A stretch of 64,000 bases of DNA from Sternotherus odoratus. Its lineage: Eukaryota; Chordata; Testudines; Kinosternidae. The notes under the pieces are model-generated. The model saw nothing but the letters and a program-made list of their open reading frames with translations, did not search any database and had not been told where the DNA came from. The translations under genes were made by a program, and so were the position numbers. The stretch is taken from positions 14,445,845-14,509,844 of the forward strand of contig JAVMKO010000022.1 in the NCBI GenBank assembly GCA_032164245.1. Reading direction: 5' to 3'. Positions 35,001 through 47,000 of the stretch are shown here, one piece after another (position 1 is the stretch's first letter; every line of letters begins with the position of its first letter).

Positions 35001-38000
35001 TGGGTAAATGAGAAACAATTAATATTTATTTTGGAGGGTTGTAAGTTTTATAGTTTTTTATACCATGTTGTGCCTAGCATGGGTACATTTTAATTAAATT
35101 GTATAAATAATAAATATATTAAGTATTTTCTCTTTTATATTTACATAATGAAAAGTTTACATGTATGCAGCACTGTCTCATGTCTCTCTCCTAAACTGTT
35201 GAGAGAGAGAAATTATTTAAGTGGCATTTATTGTTTGGTACATGACAATGTTTATAGACAGTGTATATCTTATCTGTAACAATTGTCATTTAGAACAACA
35301 AAAAGAAATGTTAAAAGAATCATACAGCAAACAGGAACATTTGATGGGAGAATTGGAAGAAGCTAAAGTTTTGCTGCAAAAAACAGAGGTCTGACTTGCT
35401 CTAACTTTTTTTTTATAAATCAAAATGCAATATAAATAAGGTGTATGTGTAATTTGTACAAGCAATTGCCAGTACTTTTAATCCAAACCCTGAATTGTAA
35501 TTTCTTGCAACTACACATTGTGACAAGTTGAACCCCCTTTCTGGGATGCCACCTGATTTACTGGGATTTCACTGAGCCTCTCTTTCTCCACCAGCCTGGG
35601 TTCCCACTCCCTGTTTTGCTGAATTAGGGTCTTGCAGCACACTCACAAAGGTAGGGTCACACCCAGCTGCAGCCAGACTGAAGTCCTCTCTGTGTAAGAA
35701 GACTCCCCCAGCACTCACATGCACACCCCTTTTGGGAGATAAACCCAAAATAATGCTGTCTTGCATTGTCTAGAAAAATCTTTACAGCGCAAGCTCGTAA
35801 AAATCTGCATATTGAAGACAATGCACTTATGCTTGTGTGCATTGTCTTCAATATGCCGCTAACATTATTTGGCCTCATCCATCATAGCACATTTGAAATA
35901 CAGGGACATGGTCAATATTCCCGGTTTCAGATACAAAAATGATACGTGCATACAAATTGGATAAACACATTCAGTAAATCATAACCTTCCCAGTGAGCCA
36001 TCTTACATGAGCCATCTTGTATAAAGTACATTTCAGATACGTCATATCCATATCACAACCATATTTTCATGAAGAATATGGAGGCTAATGTCTTACACAT
36101 ATTTACAATAAAATTTTATTTTTTTTTACACTTCTTTCCATTTAGACTGCTCAGAAGAGTTTGGAAACCGAATTACGGACTGCAATGAAAACCTTAATTG
36201 AAGTCACTGTAGAAAAAGAAGCACAAATGGAAGAACTGAAAGAAACTAGGGCTTTGCATGCATCAGTCGTTGAACAATTTGAAATTGCTGTTTCTAATTT
36301 GAAAGAGTTGCTGCAAAGAGAACAAAATAGGTTAAAAAAGTTTTTATATTTACAGTGAAAGGATGATCTTGCGATTTAAGGCACTAAACAGTGTTCAGTT
36401 CCCAGCTCTTCTGTACAGCTTTCTGTGTGACCTTGAGTAAACTATCTAATCTTTGTGCCTCAATTTTCTACCTGTAAAGTATCGACCTTAATTTCTCACA
36501 TTCTTTGGTGTTTTTTTTTTTTCTGAATTGTTAGCTTTTTAAGACCGGTTCTTTCTCTTACTGTGTGTATGTTGTGTTTAGCACAATGGGGCCCTTTTCT
36601 CAGTTGGGACCTATAGGCAGTACTGTAATAGAAGTATTCAATAATAATAAATGTAGTGATACGGACATTCAGTGGGTATGTAATAGTATTACTATTTAGT
36701 TCAGAGGTGGGCAAACTAGAGCCCACCGGACCGTCTTGACCAGCCCCCTCCCCTGCTGTCCTCCCTCCCTGGCAGCCATGCTGCTACATGGGCATCACTC
36801 TGGGGGGCAGGGCTGGAGATTGGATAAGGGACAGTGGGTCCTGGGGGGCAGTCAGGGGACAGGGAGCAGGGGACGGTTGGATGGGGTGAGGTTCGGGGGA
36901 GGGGATGGTCAGGGGATGGGAAACGGGGTGGGGAGGTTTAGATAGGTGTGGGAGTCCTGGGGGGCCTGTCAGGGGATGGGGTGTGGATAGGGATTGAGGT
37001 AGTCAGGGGACAGAGTGAGGGGTTTTTTTTTGATAGGGGTAGGCTTCTGGGAGAGGGCGGTCAAGGGACAAGGAACAGGCGGAGTTGGATGGGTCTGGGG
37101 TTCAGAGGGGGGCAATCAGGTGGCAGGAAGTGGGAGGGGTTGGATAGGGAACAGGGGCACAGCCTTCCCTACCCGGCCCTCCATACAGTTTTGCAACCCC
37201 AATATGGCCCTGGGGCCAAAAAGTTTGCCCATCTCTGATTTAGTGCTTCTTAATGTTCTTTCATTTCATTTGTCATTAAAATGTTTTGGTTTTTTTGCAA
37301 GAAGTAGTTGATGGTAATCAAAATTAATCCCCACAAAACTAGAATTTGATCTATAAAGTGGGTATTTTATTCAGTTCTTGTAGTGGAGTTTTTCAGGAGA
37401 TTGATTGCAACATGCTGTAATGTCATGTCACTAGTAGAAGTTATGAGAAATTTAGGGAATATAAGGCTAAAACTGGCTCTCACATAAATTGATGTAAATC
37501 TAGAGTAACTACACTGACTTTTCTATGGTTACTCCAGACTCATAGTGGTCTAAGTAAGGGTAAAATACGGATATGATTTTTTGAAAAAATGTAACATTTA
37601 CTCTAAAAGAATCTAAATTTTGGGAATGTATCTTTTTATCAATTTATTTTTAAGTAGTTTTATTATGCCTACTATTCAAGCAACATGTTGATAGAATGTT
37701 TGGTACTTAAATTTCTCACAGCTTACTTGCCTGTGTGCATAATATTTACCTATAGAAATATAACTTACTTTTCTATTTTAAATTCTACATGGAAAAATAT
37801 TGTTTTTTACTTATGCTTTTAAATAGAGTGAAGAAACTTGAAGAAGAGTCCGAAATACTAGCCTCAGAGCTCCAAAATAAATCTGTTGAACTGGGTAAGA
37901 TTTGTGAAAAAGGAATAAGTTGTTTTGCAAGAGCTGGTTACAGATAAAAATATCAGTATTAGTTCTCTGAGAAAGTTGGTGTTATCTGCATAAAACCCAC

Positions 38001-41000
38001 TCCAATGTCTTGTATTTTGATTCATGATGTAGTGTGTATTTATGATGAACGTGAGAAGATCCTATGGTTGTGTGATGTTGATGAGTTCCTGTCTTTTTTT
38101 GTACTGCTTTCTAAATTCTATTGAGGATCAGTTCCATGATTGAGAAGTAGAAAGATGACAACATAAACTACCTTTTCTCCCTTTTCCCAGATTCCTTGCA
38201 AAGCAGAGTTTGAATTGTTCTGGAATGCTGGCCCTAAGATTGTCATTACTTTCATATTCTTATAAATAAATTAAAATACATTATATTTATATATACATTT
38301 TCATAATTGCCATATGCAAAAATATTTCAGCCAAAAGGTGTTTTGTGAACTGTTTGTCTTGAATATTAGCAATCATTATTTGTGGTGTGTGATTGGGTTC
38401 TAAGAAACAGTACTGTGGAATTTACTTCCTGATTGAATAGCTGCAACTTTTATTAAAGAGGAGGAGGGAAGTCAGTGAGATTTCAGGATAGTCATGTGAA
38501 CACTTGTGGTCCAAATCTTTGTGCAAGCAGACATTTGCATCAATATTCTAAAACTAGCTTTCTCTGTACATCCTTGTAAACAATAATTTACTTGCAGATG
38601 AGCTTGTGGAAAACATAAGTAGGGTTGTGAATACCATTGAAGTGAGTGATTTAATTTTTATTGAAATGTTCACTAATACTTTTTTGAAGTACTTGTCTAG
38701 CTCAGCTTTCAATTAAGTCATGTTACTAAGACATAATTTAGAGCAGAATATAGCCTTCCTTGAGTTAAGATTTCTGGATTTGGTCCAATGTCTTTTTTAA
38801 CTCCATAGAAAAATATATTCAGTGGTAAAATATCAATTTTCATACATGACTTGAAACTAAAAATAAAAAGGCAATATGTTTGTCCCTGATTCAGCAAGAT
38901 ACTTAAGTACATTTTGTAATTTTGAGCACATGCAGTGCCAATGAAATCAATAAAGCTGCTCATTTGTACAAATTTAAGTACTTTACTGAATTGGGGCCTA
39001 AAAGGCTTTTTGAGGGGGCAAACACTGTTGAATATATAAAATGAATCCATTTTGTATTGTATCTTTACTGTAGAAGAGATGGCCAAACTAAAAAGTGACA
39101 AAGAAATACAACTTGAAGATCTGACAGAAACCTTGGTAAATATAAATGGTCCTACATGTTAATAGTCTAAAGACATTTATTTTTCATTTGTGGTCCAGCG
39201 TCCCTTCTATAAGTTTCCTAGAGACCCATATCAACCATCTCCAATCTATTCAAAAGCTGCCACTAAATTGAACCTTCTAACTGATCATTTAGACTATTTC
39301 ACTCATGTCTTTTGAAGTCCCTCAATACTTCTTCTGGTTCCCCTTTGCCCAGGCCTTTTACAACTCCTCCACAGCCTACATCTTGGACTTGGTCTCTTAT
39401 GTTTGCTTCCTGTATATGGCTATGAAATGAGCCTTGATGCCTGTGACAGAGGTGGGACTCACCACCGCAGTGCCTTCCGCTGGCACATTTGGGAATTAGT
39501 TCAGTCCATGTGGAGCACCCTCTGCCGGCGGTGTCTCATCCATCTCTCTCACCCTGCTGACATCTGGATCCGTGTTGCTTACAGCTCATGGCATCCTTTT
39601 CAGGACACTGCCCTCTGGCAGTGCCCCTTAGTCCACACTCACCCACTTCCATTAATAGCAGTCTTTCACTTTTCCCCAGCTGCAGTGACTAACCACACCC
39701 CAAAGTCTAACCCCTTTCTTCAGTGGCCTGGTGCAGTCCGCTATGGCCACATCCAATGGCCAGGTGTAATACAAGGGGAAAGGGGGGTAGGGGGCAGGCC
39801 TGCCCTCTACTCTGGGTCCCAACCCAGGGACCCTCTGGCGACAGCCTCTCTGCCCTCCTTCTCTCCTCTCATCTGTCCACTCTCCCTGGATCACTTCTCC
39901 TCTGACCTCTTTTACACCCTCTAGGCCCTTCCCTCAAGGCCTGCAGCCTGGCAGGTATTGGACTGGAGCTTCCTTCTGCTCCCCTGTGCCTGCCCAGCAC
40001 TGCACTGCACTGTCCCAGGTGATGGTCTCCTAGCTCAGGAAACAGACCTTCCCTCCTGAAGGTCTGGGAGAGACTGCCCGCTTCTCTCCTGGGCAGCCTT
40101 TATATAGGGCCCAGCCTGGCCCTGATTGGCTGCCCTCTGCTTGTGCCCTAATTGGCTCCCTTTCAGGCCCTCTCTGATTGGCTGCCTGCCTGTGCAGTGG
40201 CTCTGGCCTGCCCTCGCCTAACATCATATGGGGGTGGGGCAGGTACCCCACCACAATGCCCTATTCATTTTCTTCTGCACTTCCATCCTGTTGCATTCCG
40301 TTTCCTGTGGATGGGATGACCTAGTCTTGGTATACAAAGCATTCACCCTGTCTTCATTCAGATACCGGGGGGAGGGATAGCTCAGTGGTTTGAGCATTGG
40401 CCTACTAAACCCGGGGTTGTGAGTTCAGTCCTTGAGAGGGGCATTTAGGGATCTGGGGCAAAAAATCTGTCAGGGGACAGTACTTGGTTCTGCTAGTGTA
40501 GGCAGGGGAGTGGACTCAATGACCTTTGAAGGTCATTCCAGTTCTATGAGAAAGGCATATCTCCATATGTCAGGGGAAAATTAATGGCGCGTTTTTTTCT
40601 CTTACTGTACACTCCGGATTGTAGTGGCGGCGTTGAGGCAAGGAGCTCACAAGCTGTCAGAGACCATTGAAGAAACACACAACTCACCCTAACATATATA
40701 CCTTTCTAAATACTCATTTCTTCCATGATGTCGGCAAACTCTTACCTCTGTTGAACTCCTCTGACATTACATTTGAGGCTGAAGTGTGAAATGAGGTCCA
40801 ATAATAATTCTTCTCAGTTTACTGTAAGATACATTGTAAACATTTTCCTTTACTATTTAGGAGAGGTCAGTAAAACTTCGAAAAGATTTGGAGCAGCAGA
40901 TAGAGTGTGAACAATCAGAAAAAATGATATTAATAAAAGAGAGAGAAATTAAAGACACTGACTACTCAGAGTTTAAGGTTGGACCATGTGGATTTTCTTG

Positions 41001-44000
41001 TTAATTGTACTTAACATTTCATTTTATTTATGTTACCTCTTTAACTAGCTATTTCAAAAGTGTTTGTTTTTGTGGATTTCCCCCCCCCCCCCCAGGGAAG
41101 ATGTATTTCTTTGAGAATTACCGGTACATAAGATTTCCATATATAGTGATGTGCACGCCCAGCTCACAGAGGTTGTCCTAGCAGTGGCTGTTGGGGCAGT
41201 GCAAGTGCCCCTTTATAGACAAAACCTTCAAGCTATAAAAAGGATTCCAGGCCTCAGTTGCCACAATTCCCTCCAATGAGTTGTATGCCACATCATTCGA
41301 TCAGGTGTGGAGCGTTCTTCCCCTTAGAACAGATTGAGGGGCCAATTAGGGTGACCAGACTTCCCAATATTATTGGGACGGTCCCGGTATTAGGAGTTTT
41401 GTCTTGTATATGCTACTATACACACACATGCACCCCAAAGCCCTTTCAAAATGTCCTGATTTTTCAAACTTGCTATTTGGTCTCCCTAGGGCCAACTCCA
41501 GGCCCTGTGAATCCTAGATTCAGCCAGCACTGACTCCCTGTTACAGATCTGGTTAAGCTCCCATTGCTAGGCACTCAACAGATTGCAGTGACGGGATGGA
41601 AATGCTGAATCCCACATGCCCTTAGCTTGCTGGGGCTGGGTGGTGTTTAGCATTATCCCTGGCTAATGGACCTCCAGGCATACACTCCAAGTACAGATCT
41701 TGTATCTGACAACTCTTGGCAGTGGGGATGCTATGGTCCAAATGTGTATCTCCTTAAACTAGTGTCCTCTCCAGCAAGACTCTCCAGCAGCTTGTTCCCT
41801 AGAATCCTATTGAATGTGTTAGCCTGTGTTTAACACTTCAGGGGCATGTGATAGTGAAAGTCATCAGACAGATTTTGTACGGGATTCTAAAACACTCTTT
41901 ACTTAACAGCAGGAGAAAAAGAGACAGATGAAATAATAAACACACACGTTGTGTTTTCCTTGTCTTAATTTTGTTACCACTTTGAAGAGTTTTTTGGGGT
42001 TGGGCAAAGTCCGCTGGGGTGTCTGGGATCCTTCTGTCACTACGGAGCCTTTCTAGGTCAACTAACTTTATCTGATATTGGCTGGTCCTACAGTTAAATT
42101 GGACCCTCCCAGCTAATCCTCCCAACTCCCCCCTCCGGTGAAGGCATGTCCATTTCTTTCTCACTGCTGTCAAAGTTTCCTCTTTGTCTCAGTGAGCCTG
42201 TCACTCATGTTATATTGCCCACCAACAATACCTGATTCCTTTGCTACTGGGGATTTTCCACTCCTCCTCTCTGGAGAGGAGATGGAGGGACTAGCTTCTC
42301 CTAGCCTGTACCAACCTATTAGCCCAAGATATTTCCATCTTAATAGGCAGCAGTTTAAGGTTTAATGATTGACTGTTGCTCCTGGTCTGGAAGCAAATAA
42401 TGGATTCCACATCCACATTCCATGAAAAAACAGTTTCATAAGAACAACTTTATAATATCAACAGAATTAATAAATTGTACATAGACAGATTCCCCAAATT
42501 ATTAATGCAGTCTAACTTGGTTGCAATGTATATGTATTTATTGCACAATGTTACTTTTGAGCCTATATTTGGTTGTGTAATTAGAAATTGTATTTAAAAA
42601 ATATGCCTACCTACAGCAGGGCTGAATTTAGCCAATTAAGCTTATTCATTATATGTCCAAGCCCTAATTTTGTAAATGTTGAGCTCAATCTTCTTAAACA
42701 GGAACAAGTTCAAGGACTTTTATCTGAAAAGAAACATCTTGAGATCACTATTGAGAAATTACAAAAGAGAGAAAAAGAGATGAAGGATATTTTTCAAATC
42801 AGAGAGGTCTGTAGAAAGAGTGACTTTTTTCTCAGAAATATATTATTGATATAGTGTGCTCAAATATCCTGATTAGTGACTTCTGGAAATTATTGTGCAT
42901 GCAATGAAATTAACAGACAGCAGGTTTGTCCCTGGAGATGTCATTAAAGAAATGCTGTGAGTGTTTCACCATGCAAAACAGCATGATCAGATGCTTGAAA
43001 TGGCCAGCCCTGGTATGGAACGAAGTTTCCTTCCAGATCCTTACCAGCTTGTAAGCTCTGTAGAAGTCCAACTTTGCAAAGACCTTGGAAGAGCAGTCTT
43101 TCAAACAGCTCATTTATGAAGCGGGTACCAGTTTTCAGAGTGTGATGTTGTTCAGAGCTTGTTACTCCACACGTTTGCAACAGTCCTCATATTATCTAAG
43201 TAGGACTCCCAGGAGCCTCAACCAAGCAAATGGGTAACTGTTTGAGAGTCACGAAGAGTAGCATCCATGTGGCCAATCTCTCAGAGTAGAAGGATTGGTT
43301 ACTTACCCTACAGTAACTGCGTTTCTTTAATGTGTTGTCCATGTGGATTCCATTACCTGCCCTCCTTTCCAACTATTATGGATTCCTGTTTCTCTGGGAT
43401 TCTGTATTGGTGATGGAATGGAGAGATGGGTGGACATGCTCTGCTCTTCTCTTTGTAGCACATCCCTTGCATATACATCCTAATAATATCTTATGTATTC
43501 CTCACTGAAGGCGCTATCCTGAATTCCTTGTACTCCCAAACTTCCATTGGATTTGTGAGGAGTGCATGTGCCCACCCGTGCACCCAAACAAAATACTTAC
43601 AGCCTGGTTACTCAGGCTATGCGCTAGGGAAAGGATTGGCCTAGTGTATCTATAGGAAATATTGTAATACAAACATGTAATATCTCATAGTAGTCCATAA
43701 AATGCTATATAAATATAATCTGGCTAACACAGAAATGGCCAACCTGAGCCTAAGAAGGAGCCATAATTTACCAATGTACATTGCCAAAGAGCCACAGTAA
43801 TATGTCAGCAGCCCCCCATCAGCTCCCGCCCCCCAGCCCTTAGCACATCCTGCCCATTGGCAGCCCCACCACTCAGCGCTTCTCACCTGCTGCAATCAGC
43901 TGTTTCACAGGAGGCTCTGTGGGGGAGGAGCGAAGGCATGGCAGGACTGGGGGAAGGGGCAGGGGTCTTGGAGGAAGGGGTAGAGTGGGAGCAGGGCCTG

Positions 44001-47000
44001 GGGAAGAGCAGGGTCTTGAGCAGTGAGCATCCCTCCCACCCCCTCCCCAGCAGATTGGAAAGTTAGCATCTGTAGCTGCAGCCTCAGAGTCCGCGCATAT
44101 ACAAAGAGCCATATATTAACCTCGGAAGAGCCGCATGTGGCTGTGGAGCCACAGGTTGGCCACCCCTGGGCTAACCGATATCCATAGATGTATTTATTAT
44201 GAAGTTTTGGGTTGTCTCTTTCTTTGCAGTAATATTCTATTCAGGAACTATATTTTATAAATGCATGAGCACTTTTCATATTTTTTTTCTGCAGAAAGAA
44301 ATACATGATTTGAAAGTACAATTAACTGGTGCAGTTGAAAATGAACAAAATTGTTTAAAACAGATTACAGCATTGAATGCAGAGCTTGAAAAAGAGATGT
44401 ATGACTTTATTTTTAATTGTTACCTTTAAAGTTGTTACTCCTTTTAATATATATTTAACATCTGTGATTTATTTTCTAATTAAAAATGTAACATTACTCT
44501 TGTTACATTGTACCCTTTTGCAATTATTGCGTATCTCATTTCACACTTGTCTCAGCTGTCTCTCCCTCTTATTGGTACCAGAGAACAAAGGGGGGAAGTG
44601 TTACATCTTGAAAGGGGCTGTCTTCAGGAAGAACCATAGAAAATTGCTTAAACTGTAACAAATGCCAAAAGTTTGTTTAAAAAAAGAAAAGAAAAAGAAA
44701 TGAAGATGCAACTGTTGCTGATACCTCAATTCCCTCCCCTTCTGCTTCTCAGAGTATTTTTCAGTAATGTAAAAGCTGAATGGACTGCCACCCTCCTCTC
44801 CCCCCCCCCCCAATAGTGTTACTGTATTTATTTGCTTTTTACAATTAGATTATTACTACTATTAGTATTTACAGCTGGAGACCCACTTTAGACAATCTGA
44901 GAGAGTATTAGTATTTTTATGATGTTTGAGGCCCCGGTCAGGATCAGGGCTCCACAAGTTGTGCAGTGTAGAAACATCTAGAAGAATCCATTGCCTGTCA
45001 TAATGATTTTATCATATTATTTCTAATCATAAAAATGGAGGACTGGAATGGAACTTTCTAGGTCATTTAGTCCAGTCCACTACACTGAGGCAGGACTAAA
45101 TATTTTCCAGACCATCCCTGACAGGTGTTTGTCTAACCTGTTCTTAAAAAAACACCAATGACTGAGATTCCACAACATCCCTACATAATTTGTTCCAACA
45201 CTTCCCTTACAATTAGGAAATTTTTCCTAATGTCTAACCTATCAAGCAACCATTTATTTAATTTTTTTGATGATGTCTATATTTTCAAATATATTGATTT
45301 CACTTACAACGCAAAATATATAAAGTGAGCACTGTACACTTTGTTTTTGATTACAAATATTTGCACTGTAAAAATGATAAAGAAATAGTATTTTTCAGTT
45401 CACCTCATACAAGCACTGTAGTACCATCTCTATTATGAAAGTGCAACTTACAAATGAAATTTTTTGGGGTAAAACTTTAGTGCCTACAAGACCACTCAGT
45501 CCTATTTCTTGTCCAGCCAATTGCTAAGACAAGCAAATTTGTTTACATTTACAGGAGCTAATGCTGCCCACTTCTTATTTACAGTGTCACCAAAAACTGA
45601 GAACGGGCATTGGCATGGCATTTTTGTAGCTGGCATTGCAAGGTATTTATGTGCCAGATGTGCAGCTAAGCATTTGTGTACCTCTTCATGCTTTGGCCAC
45701 CATTCCAGAGGACCTGCTTCCAAGCTGATGACGCTCGTTAAAAAAATAATGCATTAATTACATTTATGACTGAACTTCTTGGGGGAATATTGTATGGCTC
45801 CTACTCAGTTTAACCCACATTCTGCCATATATTTCATGCTATAACAGTCTTGGATGATTACTGAGCACATGTTGTTTGTTTTAAGAAAACTTTCAATGCA
45901 GATTTGACAAAATGTAAAGGAGGTACCAATGTGAGATTTCTGAATATAGCTACAGCACTCGACCCAAGGTTTATGAATCTGAAGTACCTTCCAAATTCTG
46001 AGAGGGATGAGGTGTGGAGCATACTTTTAGAAGTCTTAGAAGAGCAATGCTCCGATGCAAAAACTACAGAACTTGAGCCACCAACAAAGAAAATTACTCT
46101 GCTGCTGGTGGTATCTGACTCAGATGGTGAAAATGAACATGCATCAGTCTGCACTGCTTTGGATCATTATCGAGCAGAACCTATTATTAACATGGATGCA
46201 TGTTCTATGGAATGGTGGTTGAAGCGTTATGGGACGTATGAATCTTTAGCGCATCTGGCCCATAAATATTTTGCAATGCTGGCTACAACAGTACCATGAG
46301 AACATCTGTTCTCAATTTCAGGTGATATTTTAAAGAAGCGGGGCAGGATTATCTCCTGAAAATGTAAACAAACTTGTTTGTCTTAGCAATTGGCTGAACA
46401 AGAAATTGGGCTGAGCGGACGTGTGGGCTCTATAAAGTTTTACATTGTTTTATTTCTGAATGCAGTTTTTTTTGGTACACAATTCTGTATTTGTAAGTTG
46501 AATTTTCATGATAAGAGATTGCACTACAGTACTTGTATTAGGTGAACTGAAAAATACTATTCCTTTTGTTTTTTACAGTGCAAATACTCAATGAAAAATA
46601 AATATAAAGTGAGTACTGTACACTTTGTATTCTGTGTTGTAATTTAAATCAGCATACTTGAAAATGTAGAAAACATCCAAAAATATTTAAATCAATGGTT
46701 GCTTGATAGCCCTACTGCAAATACATCCCAGAATGATGTTCGCTTTTTCAGACAAGTGTGTTAAGTGTATGTAACAAATGGTGGGAGGAGGACAAAGATA
46801 ACAGCAATAAAAACATGGTTACAGAGTCTAGCTGTGTACATACTTTGGTAGTTCAAAGTCATTTTAAATGTATAGATTAGGTAGATAAATCAGCATTCTA
46901 AGCAGTTAGTAGAATCAGGGCCTGAGTGCACAGAGATTTGCATTCTGTACAGTCACTGAAAAATTATTATGGTCTTAGGCAAATCTGCCACCTTTTAATC

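Larger units (their letters stand above)
39190..40760 (+). mobile_element. old LINE fragment split by later insertions
   Basis: TTTTGAAGTCCCTCAATACT and CCAGGCCTTTTACAACTCCT resemble the LINE-like text at 27890-28370. It is interrupted by the LTR at 39442-40255 (5-bp duplication) and resumes at 40256. It is interrupted again by the SINE at about 40367. Confidence 0.45.
45239..46709. mobile_element. inverted dimer of hAT transposon 3' ends
   Basis: The left arm (about 45260-45740) is the reverse complement of the right arm (about 46190-46690). Both carry a hAT C-terminal dimerisation domain and 3' untranslated sequence, pointing outward. The outermost bases are CTATCAAGCAACCAT (45239-45253) and ATGGTTGCTTGATAG (46695-46709), exact complements. 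The arms are diverged, not identical. Confidence 0.8.

Noticed and set aside
38599..38642. Exon-like segment (acceptor CTTGCAG, donor GAA|GTGAGT) between SYCP1 exons 13 and 14
   Set aside because: It is 44 nt long and would enter in phase 1 and leave in phase 0, so the next exon would hit a stop within six codons. Exon 13 joins exon 14 directly in phase and matches human.
39403..39924. 173-codon open frame
   Set aside because: Lies within the solo LTR, on the strand opposite to the LTR promoter, and has no similarity to retroviral proteins.
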